A DNA stretch of 64,000 nucleotides. Source: Daucus carota subsp. sativus (lineage: Eukaryota; Streptophyta; Magnoliopsida; Apiales; Apiaceae). Within the stretch, counting starts at the first letter, position 1. Each line of letters starts with the position of its first letter. Made by a program: the position numbers and the translations under genes. Below, piece by piece: positions 1 to 13,024 of this stretch. The notes beneath the pieces are model-generated. The model worked only from the letters and a program-made list of their open reading frames with translations, had not been told where the DNA came from and did not search any database. The stretch spans positions 13,404,779-13,468,778 of the forward strand of contig NC_030383.2 in assembly GCF_001625215.2 (NCBI RefSeq). Direction: 5' to 3'.

Positions 1-66
1 TTAGTACTGTACTAAGTTCTGTTATTAATATTTACTAGAGTAAAATGCAAAGTGTGTACCTGTGGT

Positions 67-953
67 TAGGGGAGAGCGGATCCGGTTTCGGTGCGGTTTT
101 TGGATAAAACCGCAACCGGAACCGCATGTCCTCGGTTTTAAAAATCAAAAACCTCAACCGCAACCTCATCGGCGGTTTCGGATTCGGTTTCAAAACTTCG
201 GATTCGGTTTCTATCGGTTCGGTTTCGGTTAAAAAACCGCATGAAAAAAAAATAATTATACGTGTAGCACCCATTTTTCATTGAAGTAATTGCTTAATTT
301 TCAGCTCTTTGCAAAATTCTGATACTAACGTCCAAGACAATATGCTTATATATGTAGTATATGTGGTCTCTGGAATTGCAGATGTGTTTCTGGACAAGTA
401 AAATTTGTAAAGAGAAAAAAACAAACAGAAGCAATTTACATGGATGTAAGATTTAATAACCTTGATTATGATTTACACTGCTTCACATTAAATAACATTA
501 TCATAACGAAAATATAAATAAAAACTGAATCATATAAATTAACTTAATGACATCATGCTTATAATAACTAAATATTTGTTTGTACTTTATATTCTCTTAG
601 ATTATACTTATATATGTTTAAACTTATGAGATTTATACTCGGTGTTCCACTACTATTACACTACTCTACCACATATAGTTAACATGTTATTTGATAACTA
701 GTAACTATGAGATATTAATTTAATCTATATATTTTTCTTATAAAATTAAATAAATAAATAATAATATTATTTTTTAATAATCGGTTCGGTTCGGATTATT
801 TCGGTTCGGTTTTCACTTAAAACCGGAACCGCATCCATTAGAATCGGTTCGGTTTTATAATTTTCGGTTTCGGATCGGTTCGGTTTTATGCGGTTCGGTT
901 TTAGTCGGTTTTTACCGGTTTCGGGTTCGGTTTCGGTTTTTTGCTCACCCCTA
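67..953. mobile_element. Non-autonomous hAT element with CGGTT arrays, nested in the MULE
   Basis: It begins TAGGGGAGAGC and ends GCTCACCCCTA, and is flanked by a perfect 8-bp duplication cctgtggt (59-66 and 954-961), typical of hAT. Both subterminal regions are built from degenerate CGGTTCGGTTT units in opposite orientation. The 400-base interior is AT-rich with no coding potential. It inserted into the left inverted repeat of the surrounding MULE: removing it with one target copy restores similarity to the right arm. Confidence 0.85.
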
Positions 954-1437
954 CCTGTGGTTACACACTTGTGCACTTTGTGTACTTCTATTTTCATATC
1001 TAGCAATGTGTGTATTTCATGTTTCAACATTCTAACATATTGTGTATTTCCGTTAAGAACTATTTAACAGCGTTAGTGTTGGAGGGCAGCAGGGTAATTG
1101 TGTGGCTAAGAGTTATATTCGTGTGTGTGTGCTGACTGCTGCATGCTCTTTGTTCTTGTTTCAGCCATATGCAAAACTAGTGTTACTGGAAGAACGTAAT
1201 GGCCGTGATGCTTACAATTAATATAATTTTCTCCTAATATTTATATTGTTTTAATTTTCATGCACTAACGAAGGTTTTAAGCTTAAACATGGCCAAAACA
1301 CAAGTTCTATTCATTGATAATAATTGAAAGAATTCCTTACAAACCAAGCAAATTAATATCTTTTCTTAATAAACAAAACCTCATTCTAATAAAACATCAA
1401 AATATCAAATATCAAATTACTAAAATTAGACCTCATA

Positions 1438-1438
<1 letters not shown>

Positions 1439-1510
<72 letters not shown>
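1439..1510. repeat. (TTA)n microsatellite
   Basis: About 24 uninterrupted TTA units inside the MULE. The poly-leucine frame it produces on the plus strand is not a gene. Confidence 0.95.
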
Positions 1511-3139
1511 CTCCTATTAAAAATAATATACTCCTATTAAAAACATATAGATTGGTGAGGATTTTATAACCGAACGATTATTCATGAAATGTAATTGTAT
1601 CCCAAAAGAACTAAACATTTTAAATTTCAAAATAAATACTTTAACTTACGAATTAATTTTATGAAATTCCTTTAATTAAATATTTATTTTTTATTCAAAA
1701 ATTTAAAATAATCCATAAAAATATATTTTATAAAAATATTATAATGTGTGTCAAGTCCACTTTCCCAAGATAAACTACATGGGGACAGAGGGAGGGAATA
1801 TTCGGTCCTTTGATTATATATATTAGGAAACATGCGACACGCTTTTTAGTACTCATGACAACTATGGTTCTATAATTTATTATTTAAATTTTTTTGAATA
1901 AAATTTAAATATATTTTTATTTGTTATATATATTTAATTATTTAAATATTGTAAAAATGATTATACTTAATTTTATTCAATAATTTTTTTTTTGCAAATT
2001 GTCTCATAAATATAATAGGTATTTATATACATTATCATCATACAATTTACAAAAAAATAATAATTGTATTTAGAAATTGGGACACAAAAATATAATACAT
2101 AATTACTACTCCATCCCTAATTATTTATCTAGGGGCACGGATTTAGCGCGTTTTTTAAGATATCTATAAAAACTAATATCATAAATTATGTTTAACCTTT
2201 TTTTTAATAAATATTTATGTCTTAAATATTTATAACAAAAGGGAAGCTTGATTGTTTTAATTTCTTACTTAGATTGACATAGCATAGCAGAACATGCATC
2301 CAGGCAGAACATAAGGCTCTCATCTCTCAGTCACACAATTACCACTACTGCCCTTGTGATACTAACACCGTTAAATGATTTTAACGGAAGTACACATGTT
2401 GCAAGAATCTTAAAACTTAAAGTACACAGTTTGTTAGATTTGAAAATTGAGGTACACAAAGTGCATAAATGTGTAATTGTAGGTACACACTTTGTACTTT
2501 ACTCTATTTACTAACTTTTGTTATATTTGTAAGCGCATTTTAGTATCAATTCTGTAATGATGCAGCAATTTTTGCTATATTTAATGGAAATAGCATGCCA
2601 TTTGGGCATGTTTTTTTGTAAAATACATGTCTATAGGCATGCCAATGAGAACTGCCGTGACATGTAGCCTATGTCGGGGACGTGGAGTGAAAACGAACAA
2701 AATCATTGTTGTACTTCCTAACCTTTAGTTTGACTCATTTTCTGGGTTTTCTTCTAACAATTTTCTGGACGACTCTGGCCTTGGACCTTGTGACTTCTCC
2801 CGAATGGATATTAGTTCGTAATAGTCAAAAATTACGGACTTATCAAAATAGGCCTTCAACATTTTTCTGGGATGCGGTTCGATTATGTACATACAAAGCG
2901 CATCTTTCTAGCCTGTCTTCAGGATAGTCCTCTGCCCTAGACAAGTATCATTTTCGCTGAAAAGTTCAAAATTTCTGGTTCCGTCCCTGATTCTAAACAC
3001 ATTTACATTCTTCCAAACTTTCTCAAACCAGCAGTCAAGCAACAATGATATGCTCTTAAATTTCGTGGCCTACATCTCCCAATAATCTTCACAAATCACA
3101 ATAGTACATTCTACGAAAACCTTTCTACGAAAATAATAC

Positions 3140-3431
3140 TCCCTCCTTCCCATTTTAATTGTCCACTTTGCTCAAATCACACATATTAAGAAAAATTAAA
3201 TATGATATGTTGTTAATTGTTGTTATGTATTAATTATACAAAAACACTACTAAATTTTCATTCATTTTGTTAAAAGTCAACATAGTTTGCATTGTAAATC
3301 ATGAAAATTGTAAATGCTAATAAATGTTAACATTGAAACTTGTATAAAATTGTATTGGACAAAGAAGTAGGACAAATAATATGGGAAATTTTTTCTTTGC
3401 AAAGTGGACTATTAAAATGGGAAGGAGGGAG
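3140..3431. mobile_element. Stowaway MITE
   Basis: The termini CTCCCTCCTTCCCATTTTAA and its inverted copy TTAAAATGGGAAGGAGGGAG form inverted repeats of about 35 bp, flanked by TA dinucleotides (3138-3139 and 3432-3433). The 292-bp length and AT-rich non-coding interior fit the Tc1/mariner-derived Stowaway group. Confidence 0.85.
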
Positions 3432-4768
3432 TACCAATTTCTGGTAATATATTTTAAAATTGAATTCTACGAAAACCTTTCACTGGAGTAATGAAGTATT
3501 TGTGCCATGCATATAATGGAGTAAAGGTCTGATAAGCAATATCCCACAACTGAGGGCTGTTATATTTAAAAAATATTCATCCAGTCATTTTAATCAAAAC
3601 GAGCAATATAGAGAGATAATGATAACGAGTTTGAATACAAGGATATTCTTGATTAATTTGCATAAGAGAGTTGAATTTTTTCTTAGAATTACAGAACACT
3701 TGCGACGAATGGTGATTTGTTTACTGTCTTTAAACGATATTTGCAGGATAACATGGTTTGACATGAGTTAAGTTCTATGGAAACCATTTTTTCTGGAGAC
3801 CGTTTATGTTCTGCAAGTAAAATATGCATAAAAACACTGCAAAACTCATAATTTTGCAAATCATGTTGTACAAAGATCATTATATCATATAAAATCTTGA
3901 ATATCATGTATCTTTTGCATGTAGAATATTATAAAATATTTTATCCTGCGGAATATGTTTAATTTGCAGAATATTTGTTCAATATGCTGAACATAGATGT
4001 TCTTCAATAATTTTAATGAATTGATGATATTTATAAAGCTTACTTCACAAAATAATGTATTTGATTTGCAAAATTATGTGTTTTGCAATATTTTTATGCA
4101 ATATTTTACTTGCAGAACATAAGTGGTCTCCACGGTCTCAAAAAAAGTGGTCTCCATAGAACTTTACTAATATAATATAAAGATTATCAAATAATATAGA
4201 CTACTATTAAATTGTAAAACATGGTGATGAGGATTATGTACCCAAAATTTCAGTATTTTTATGTCCATAAACCTTTTCTCAAATAAAATATAAATTTTGA
4301 TATGATGACAAGAAAATCAGAACGAGTGTATTGTTTACTCATTTAATAAAAGATTATTATTTGTGAGGACTTTGTAATATTATTTTAGAAAATTAGATTT
4401 CTAGGAGAGAAAATTTTGATCCCACGTGAAAATAAAAAACCTAAAATTTCTATATTGAATTTTGAATATTAAATCAGATGTAAATCCATGGGTCGTCAAC
4501 ACATGAATAAAGGAAGCACCGACAACCAATAAGTTAAATAATGATGATCTTTCATCTTTTTCTACAACTGTTTGCACTCAGAAAATATGGCAATTTCCTT
4601 ATCCAGAACCAGGGATTAGCTAGGAACATATTTATAGTAGTCGTTCACAAGTCTTTTTGCCTAGCCATTTCTTTCAAGCTGTGCATGAATGTGTTCCCCA
4701 CATTGTTCGGTCTCATGCCTACCCAACTTTCCTTTTGCATCCATATATATATCTGTGGTTAAATAGTA

Positions 4769-5019
4769 CTCTTTCCGTCCCCCTGAGTAGTATACATTGG
4801 GGGACGGGGACGCAACACGGACTTTAATGCTCCTGTAAAGTGTAGTTGTGTAATTTATTTTTAAAATTTTCTTTTTCTGAATTAAAGTTTGGATGTTATA
4901 TTTTTATTCAGAAAAAGAAAATCTTAAAAATAAGTTACGGAACTATATTTTATAAAAGCATTGAAATGCGTGTCGAGCAGTTGAAGAAAAACGTATACAA
5001 TTAAATGGGACAGAGGGAG
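4769..5019. mobile_element. Stowaway-like MITE, family shared with 32088-32339
   Basis: Left end CTCTTTCCGTCCCC with GTATACATTGG following; right end GTATACAATT..GGGACAGAGGGAG; TA on both sides. Its left internal block (gggggacggggacgc..cacggactttaatgct) recurs almost exactly at 32115-32150, so both are copies of one family. Confidence 0.8.
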
Positions 5020-5541
5020 TAGCTCGCAGATTTGTTTTGATAAACAAATAAAAGGTTTGTTACATGAGCTTTACTATGCCCCCACTTCCCATATGGCTTG
5101 AATCATCCTGTTAAAAAGTGAGATTTAATCTTTAGACAAGTACGTTGGTGGTGATCAACACATTCAGTCCCCACCGGCTGCCATGATCGGCGACACGAAA
5201 CGATGGGCTAAAAGATTTCAACTACATGCACCAATAATCACTTGGAATATTGCCCTTGGTGTAATCCCCACAAATGTATCTAGTATTCGTGTGTGTACAC
5301 TTGATTATGTTTTAAGCGAACCTTTTGTTATCGAAGCATAGCCTTTCGGCAAAGAGTAGTGCTAGATGCACGTACATAAAATTTGTAAATAATGACATGG
5401 TAATTTATGTGTAATATTTTAATTAAAGTGGTTGATGTGATTACAGGAAACTGATTTCAATTAAAACCCGTTATATTACAAAATTTTCTACACTTGCACC
5501 AAACATTTTCCTTGGGCAAAAGCACGTCAAGTACCCAGCGT

Positions 5542-6267
5542 TAGGGGTGTGCATTCGGTTCGGTTAACCGAAAACCGAACCGAATAACCGAAAAAAATTC
5601 GGTTCGGTTAACCAAATTACAAATTTCGGTTCGGTTTTCGGTAGGAAAATTTCTGAAATTCGGTTATTCGGTATTTCGGTTTTTAACCGCGGTTAACCGA
5701 AAAACCGAAATAATAACCGAACTTTTCTGTATTTTATAAAATATTGATTCCCTGGTTGAATTAATATACTCCTGCTAGCATGTGCTTGGCTGTTCATATA
5801 TAACTGGACTCTCTACTTCTCCGGCCCCGGATTCAATTCAAGGAATTCATCAGTCAACTCACTCATCCCATGCGATTCATTAACCCATTTGATTCACTGA
5901 AGGCTGAAGCACTGCATCACTCCAGAACTGGATGCTGGAGTCTGGAGCAACATACCAGCTGGAATAGACATTCAAGAAGCAGAAATCCAAGCATTTGAGC
6001 ACCCAAAAACTTGAATTTCTTAATTTATTAAATTGCTGATCAAACTAAACTTAAACTTTTTGAATGTTTTTTTGCAATTTTGATATTTTTCTTAAAATTC
6101 GGTTTCAAATTTCGGTTTTCGGTAAAAACCGAATTATTTATTTCGGTTTCGGTTTAAAACCGAATATATTTCGGTTCGGTTTTCGGTAGAGATTTTTCAT
6201 AATTTCGGTTTCGGTTAACCGAAAAAAAATTCGGTTTCGGTTTCGGTTAACCGAATGCACACCCCTA
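5542..6267. mobile_element. Non-autonomous hAT element with CGGTT/AACCG arrays
   Basis: Perfect 8-bp duplication cccagcgt at 5534-5541 and 6268-6275. The terminal inverted repeat is TAGGGGTGTGCATTCGGTT and its complement. Inside each end are CGGTTCGGTTAACCGAA arrays. The middle (about 5750-6060) is unique AT-rich sequence without a reading frame. The closest relatives in the window are 67-953 and 35317-36126. Confidence 0.9.
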
Positions 6268-6275
6268 CCCAGCGT

Positions 6276-9200
6276 AGCCAGAAAATTATGTGAAGTAGCT
6301 GGAATATGATGCTGGTTGGAACTATCTTAGCATATGAATATTATTAATTTTTATGATGTCAAAGAGTTGAATAATAAAAATATACAGACGGTACCTGACC
6401 CGAGTCGGGGTTGCGAATGTACAAAGTTGAAGTCTATCATCCGAAGCTGCATACATCATTAAAATTTCATTCTACGTTTAGGGCCGGTTGATTCATGATA
6501 ATTAACGAGTCCACTTAAATAGAATCGAAACCTCAATTTAAACCGCATTTTCTTTTGGAGAATAAATCATTCCCTCCACATCTCTTGGATTACCATTTTC
6601 AATACCCCAATTACTGTTTCTCGTTTCCACCAACCATCCAAACAACCTCTTAAACAGAGATCGATAGGTTTAAGGCTTTGTCAAATTTCTGATTCCTCAG
6701 CTTCATAGGTCAATTTACTTCTGACACCTGTGATAATGATAAACTGATAATTGCACTATTGTATAGTCAACCAAGTCAAACAACAGTATTACGGAGGGAG
6801 TATTGAAACATTATACTAGGTTTTCATGTGTGCGTTAAAGCGGCAGACAGCGTCTCCCACAACACAAGATAAATTTTTTACATTACGCTCCATGACGTTA
6901 TTCTGTTGCGATGCCATTTGACATCTGCCAAACCAAAGACGAGGCTTCGTTCTTTGCCCCAAGGTCTATATAGTAAATTATGGATATGAACCACACCAAA
7001 GCTTTCCAGTTTAGGATGGATTGCCCTATTGGATTGTAGGACATGCATGTACATGTATCCAGTATATTCTAGCTAGTGCTGGCATTATTGTGTGTAATCT
7101 AAGATTTGAGTGTGTAGGTCTAACTATTTATGATCATGTTCTTCTGTTCTCCAGAAAGTTGACACACATTATTACATTCTGCATCCAGATTTTACAAGTC
7201 ATAATCTTCCCAAGCCTTTAACAAATTTGCACAACTCATCTAGTCGGTGATCAATGCATTTTTAAATGCATGTTAATAATGTAATCTCTTCTAATTAAGT
7301 AGTATGTTAAACTAAATGTACTTAATACATGAAGTTCTTGCTAGTTAAGTGAATGAATTAGATTCTTAAGATGAAAATACTACTACCTAGCTAGCTATCA
7401 GTCACTTTAAAAAAAAATTAGACTATGAATATCAAAGTTATACGTTAAATTAATCGTTCATTTGAAAATTAACTTAATTTACTCACTAATTTAAATTTTT
7501 TAACAAGTATATCATCTAGTAACAATTAAATTAACATAAAATTTTAACTTTTTATTGTCTAAATTGATATAAATTTTCAAATCGGTAAACAAATGAGTAA
7601 TTTGAATTGAGTGATTTGTTTGATATATTTCAACCTAAATCTGATATTTATCCCTTTAATTTTATATAACTTTATACTTGGGATATTAATTTGGTAACTA
7701 GACTGTGATAATTAAGTTATTAGATAATGCTTCATTTTCAAAAGAAGAAATACAATTAATTTAATCTGCGAAGCACTGACCATAATAACAAGTTGCTAGG
7801 AGAACATTTCCGAATGAATTATTCGAGTTTTTTTAGGGGAGTACATGCTGTAAAGGCTGGTAAAAGGAAAATTGTAGATGAAATTGTCTCAGACAATAGT
7901 TACTGTAGACTTCTGATCTTGATCATCAGGAGCTGTGTGTACAGAAGTACTCCCTCGCCTCATCTGCAAAAGTTGTTTTTCCTTGCACTGTTTCATTCTG
8001 CGGACAAGATTTCTTGCTTGACTTGTGTTTCCATTTATCGATATACGATTGTATAGTCAGTGGTTCAAATACAAATCATTAAAATACAAATTAAAATGAA
8101 AAACTATAAATAAACTACATCACCGATCTCTTATATGTCATCATCTACTCCCTATTTGTCATCACTCACGAGCATGTCCAGGAGCCTCTTAGTTGTTCTT
8201 AAATACAATAAACAATGTGACTTCAAACAATTTAGTACAAAATTAAAAGTGTAAATTTCAACAATACTCTTTATATATCTTCTATATTTCATATTTTATT
8301 GTTATTGTGCTCCATTATAACAAAGCTAAGTGGAGGTGAATTGGAGGGAATAAATTTTTTATTATGAAAAAATAAGTTAAAAACTATGTGATGACTCTTA
8401 ACTTCGAGAAGAGAGAAGAGAGAAATAAGAGGTTTTGTGATGACTCTTAACTTCGAGAAGAGAGAAGAGAGAAATAAGAGGTTTTTAGCTGTTTCCGGAT
8501 CGACGTCTCCTCTGTTTACATGTGCTTACGAATAATTCTCAATTAAATTAGAGATTCAACTCTTTACTTCAGGTTCCAAAGATAATTCTTCTTAATTCTT
8601 ATTTTAAGTGAGAGAGAAATTTCTATAATCTAAGGTTGTTAATACTTTCTTGTGATTAAACATATATCTATTTCAACTCTCTCGCTGTTACATATATTAT
8701 CTAAAATATTGATTTATATATTTTTAAAATTGTAGATAATAAGTGTTAATAATATTATAAAGCAATATAATTTTCTCGGTTCTTGAAAACCTTTTTTTAT
8801 TAAGATATTGATTTCATTTCTGGGACTCAAAACATGAGTGATAGTAGGTATCACTATATATGAAGTATAAAAGAATTAGATAATCTAATGTTAACTCCAA
8901 ATCTAAAGTCCTTTTAGTAATTGCAAGAACTCTCATCGGCCACCTTTTTATAGAACAGTATTATCATGATGAAGTTAGTTAATTCTAAAGCAAAAAGTTG
9001 CATGTGATGAATGAATAACAGTGAATATTCTCCTTAATTAGGACACATTAACACAAAAGCAAATCCTTTAGTACGAAATGAACCAATCAAAAGTCAACAA
9101 AATCTTATCAACAGATGTTAATTAATCATGATAACCGGAAGCTTAATGCCTCCTGTAGGCAAGATCCTGCCTTAACGACGCAGCAATTACTGCTTTAAGA

Positions 9201-10565
9201 TTATAAAATTATTTTTGTAACGTAATAATATTGTCACTGTCACCTTCTTGCTACACTCGAGTGGTAACAAAAATATGGGACCACTTAATTGGTCTCCAGA
9301 AAATTAACAATGCTTTAATTAAGAACTTAATTATTCTCTTAATTGTGGGATTCCTGTGTAGTCCATGGAAAGTAGGAGTAGTAACTAAGAGTCAGTTTGA
9401 AGAGTTTATAACATGTGATTTAATGGATTTATGATTTAACGTGATCTGATGTGATAAGTTGGAAGTTTAAAATATATGTTTGGATAATTTTGATTTATTA
9501 ATGACTTTTGAGTTCTTAAAATTATAAAAATGAAAATAAAAATGATTTATGAGTAACTTATGTCTGATGGATAATTTTTATAAAAAAAGTTCAAAAAAAT
9601 TAAGTTAATGAAAAATATATATCAAACTAATTTCTGATTTTAAATCAGATTCTGACTTATTTTTAAATTTAAGCCGACTCTAATTTATTATACAAATAAA
9701 TATTTTTTAATTTATAATTAAAAATATCTTAAATCTTGGATTTTAAACCAAAACAAACATACTTGAAAGAGGGCGAAAGAGTTTTCCCATATCTCACCAA
9801 CATGCAAATTCAATAGTTAAATGCCAAGTGCATGTCATGTATCTTGACATCTAGCGACTCTTATTTTCTAAAAACAAAAGAAATAGGGTTTACATCAAAG
9901 TTTTCACTATCCTCATTAAAATATTCATTATTTAATATTATTTGGTTACCTGAAATTTACGGGACTTGTTCAAGACTCGATCATTAATTCCTCTAGATTT
10001 GACTCTCTTTTTTAATCTGAGGAATTTTTCCTAATAAATTAGTTTTACACATAGGTAATTTGTGTCTTTTTTATCAGTATAAATCAAATATAAAAACAAA
10101 TTTGAAGGTGTTCAGAATAGATTATTAAAAGTATATTATTCATATGTTTTGATGTGCCTCTACATTTATAAATGTGTTTGGTGGGTACATAGATTTTAAA
10201 AGTTTTCAGTAATTTCCCATATTTTGTAAGTATCATATATTTATGAAAGTTATACATTTTTTTTATCAAATGAAGATTTTAATTTTACATATTTTTTATG
10301 AAACTGAACTTCCTAAATATTTACGTGTCAACCAAACGATCTCTAAATTTCGATTATATTTTCTTGTCAATATACTTTCTAAATTTAGACTAATGATATT
10401 TTGAAATAGATATTTATATATGAAGATCAGATAGCTATATTTTAACGAAAATGATTATTATTTTGATACAAAATCATGAAAGAAAATGAAAATGTTAACA
10501 TCACATTTGTTCAGTGTGTTGGAGAAAAAAGTGAGAGAACAAAACAAAAGAGACGATGAAAATAA
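6276..10565. other. Intergenic, no supported gene
   Basis: AT-rich sequence with short chance frames only. A lone Stowaway-type right end (acggagggagta near 6792) has no matching left end and is a truncated relic. A 49-bp tandem duplication is listed separately. Confidence 0.55.
8387..8485. repeat. 49-bp tandem duplication, two copies
   Basis: The unit beginning tgtgatgactcttaacttcg and ending in a purine-rich gagaagagagaag..aagagg tract occurs twice back to back (8387-8435 and 8436-8484) with no visible difference, so it is recent or an assembly effect. Confidence 0.85.
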
Positions 10566-10853
10566 GTGCTTGTTTGGTTGTCATTTAAAGATTTTGAAAG
10601 TCGAACTTAATTATTTGGTTGACATCACGAGGAAGTGTAAGTTTCTTGAAATTTTAAATATCTTCAAATTATGCGAAGTTAAGATCTCTTGGTATCATGG
10701 TAGGAAGTTAAAACCTATCGATCAATAAAATACAAATATTAATTTCTATCATTAAACACAAATATTAATTTCTTATTTAGTAGTATAATTTTCATTATGA
10801 TTTTTAGTTACATAATTATTATCTTTATATATGTTTGATAATTAAACAAGCAC
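10566..10853. mobile_element. Tourist-like MITE (PIF/Harbinger type)
   Basis: Ends GTGCTTGTTTGG and its inverted partner AATTAAACAAGCAC, with a TAA triplet on each side (10563-10565 and 10854-10856). The 3-bp TAA duplication points to Harbinger-type mobilisation. Non-coding. Confidence 0.6.
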
Positions 10854-10856
10854 TAA

Positions 10857-11955
10857 ATCTAAATCTGTGCATGTAGTCGCAACAATGGTAGCTGAGAATG
10901 GTCCTACGTGAGTGGGTGCATTAGTGATCCCCGAAATTCTCGTCTCCCACTCCCAGCAAACAAGTTGTATGTCCCATTCTCACATGATATAGATCAGTCA
11001 GCCGACGGGTCTTTAGGATCATATACATGTACTCATACATATATCTTATTATTATTGTTTTATTATAAATATCACTTGCTCTCCCAGGGGTGTTGCCCGA
11101 TCAAGACAACCACAGCCTGTCTATGCGACACGTGGCTTCAACACTTCCCAGGCATAATTAGTGACAGCCCAGGGGCATCGACACTTGTTCATCTCTTCCT
11201 GATCGTAGCCTCAATTGCTGGCTCTATTTGAGTTTTATGCTCTACTCCAAAAATATTTTAGAATATTTTCTGTTGAATATAACTAATCCTCTGTTTTTAG
11301 GTGTTTTAGTTATATAACAAATATTAATATTTTCATAAATTTTATGCTAAAATTATAAAATAAATATTTCTATTTAATATTAGATGTGGTCGAAAACAAA
11401 GTCACTTGTATCCGTAAAAAGCGTAAGAAAATACTCGGACTACTCATAAATCTGTTACACTTGTAAAACAAGTGGATTATTATAATTTGATTGTCATTTT
11501 AAAAATAATATATCACAAAGCTATAATTAACTAAGATAGCACTTCATACCCTACCTTCTTATATGAAATTCCATAACACACAATTATAAATATATACATA
11601 ATTTTATGTTTTTTACAAATATCATTGTTGATTTCAATTAATAAATCAAAAAAATAATAGTACAATTTTTTTATTTCAAAAGTCATTGAAAATTATACAA
11701 TAGTCTAACATGATTCTAACACTAGATATAATAATTATCAAGAATTATTTTACAATAAATCAGTTTTGAAATTTTTTATTTAAATTTTAAATGTTAAATT
11801 ATTTATATTATAATTTCCTTAGTATTCTATAATAGAATCATATTTTATATACTTTATAATAAAATTTATAATAAAATTAAAAATTTATAGTCATATACTA
11901 CCGGATAACTCCGTATCAGCAGGTGCTAGGCCAATTAATAAAATATCTTGAAGTT
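10857..11955. other. Intergenic; a less AT-rich patch at 10900-11230
   Basis: The patch 10900-11230 is visibly richer in G and C than its surroundings and can be read as a 107-codon plus-strand frame, but the frame shows no recognisable domain. It may be part of an untranslated transcript or a decayed gene. No firm call. Confidence 0.35.
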
Positions 11956-11958
11956 TAA

Positions 11959-12334
11959 GAGCAAGTCCAACAGTGTCCTAGTTGAAGCCCTAAATATAAT
12001 ATAAAAAATTATGTCCTAGTAGTTTAGGACATATTCAACCAACTTCAACTCCAACAATGTGCCTTATTTTCTCTATTTGTTTAATATTTTATTATTAAAA
12101 GTTCACTTTCATCATTAAAACATAATATAAAGTAGAGAGAGAAAGAGGGTGTAGATAGAAATTTATTATAAAATATGGGATAGGGCAGGGAGAGAGAGTG
12201 CCTCAAAAATAGGGCTTGAAGGAGTTGTCCTAGTGATATAAGGCATCACTAGGACATTGTTGGAGCAGTCTTTTTTATCAAATGCCTTAAATTTTAACTT
12301 AGGACAACAATTTGAGGCACTCTTGGACTTGCTC
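11959..12334. mobile_element. Tourist-like MITE
   Basis: Inverted ends GAGCAAGTCCAACAGTG and TTGGACTTGCTC with TAA on both sides (11956-11958, 12335-12337). The subterminal blocks aggacat and tgccttat also pair in inverted orientation. The element at 28114-28508 has the same first ten bases. Confidence 0.8.
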
Positions 12335-12337
12335 TAA

Positions 12338-13024
12338 GTAATACCAGTACTTGCACAGATAAGTGATGTTGTGAACATAGTTTAGTGGTACTTGCTTTTT
12401 ACACACATGCCCTGTTTTCGCTTTCTTCTCCTACTACGCAGATCATCGAGAATGAGACGAATGCATGCACGTCTACATAGTCATGTAATTTTACACATTT
12501 TAAGTGCAGGGATTAATTACATTGATTATTTACTGCATGCAACTCTAAGCACTGAAGTTCTTATCCATATATCAGAAATTTACAAAGCAAGAAAAGAAAG
12601 AAAAAGCTTCTTCGACTTTTAGTGTACATCAGTCCTTTTAATCCTTGACATCTTTTCAACTTTATTGTCTCCATTTACAAACCATGAGATAAGCCAGAGT
12701 CACTTCATCTAATTGCGCCATGTTGTCTTAACCTTGGATTACGACTCAGACCGCATTTGGAAGACACTTTAAACTTATAACTTGATTCCGTTTATGCTTT
12801 GAATTTAGCGTATTAATTTCAGTTTATATCCTTATTATTCGCTAAAGGTAGATAATTAATCATACGACAGAAAAACAAAGAGGGGAAGAAGGGTTCCTCC
12901 TTGTACGACAAGTACACTAGAATAGCCAGCTGGCACCGACTGCCTAGGATTGTTCTATGGTGGTTATTAAAAAACAAATTTAAGTTGAACTAAATTGTGT
13001 AAGAAACTCAAAGTGGATATGTGG
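12338..13024. other. Intergenic, nothing recognised
   Basis: Short chance frames only. One TGTCTC (auxin-response half site) occurs at 12666-12671, about 1.4 kb upstream of the GH3 start; a single hexamer is not evidence of function. Confidence 0.5.

Larger units (their letters stand above)
38..2504. mobile_element. Non-autonomous Mutator-like element (MULE)
   Basis: The two ends are long diverged inverted repeats of about 200 bp: the left begins GAGTAAAATGCAAAGTGTGT and the reverse complement of the right begins GAGTAAAGTACAAAGTGTGT. Similarity continues inward to the ATTTCCGTTAA / ACTTCCGTTAA and GGTAATTGTGTG blocks. A perfect 9-bp target duplication, tatttacta, flanks it at 29-37 and 2505-2513, which is the MULE signature. 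No transposase reading frame remains. The interior holds a TTA microsatellite and a possible captured exon scrap near 1160-1215. A hAT element is nested in the left arm. Confidence 0.8.
2514..5533. other. Intergenic, no supported gene
   Basis: Apart from the two Stowaway elements listed separately this stretch is AT-rich with only short chance reading frames. A 17-bp direct repeat (attctacgaaaacctttc type) lies on both sides of the first Stowaway, near 3110 and 3465. Confidence 0.6.

Noticed and set aside
1314..1520. Plus-strand frame ending in a long leucine run
   Set aside because: It is the TTA microsatellite translated; no coding context.
10908..11231. 107-codon plus-strand frame as a gene
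   Set aside because: No domain, no upstream promoter pattern and poor codon flow; kept only as a composition anomaly.
12666..12671. TGTCTC as an auxin response element for the GH3 gene
   Set aside because: One hexamer 1.4 kb upstream is expected by chance; no paired site found in the proximal promoter.
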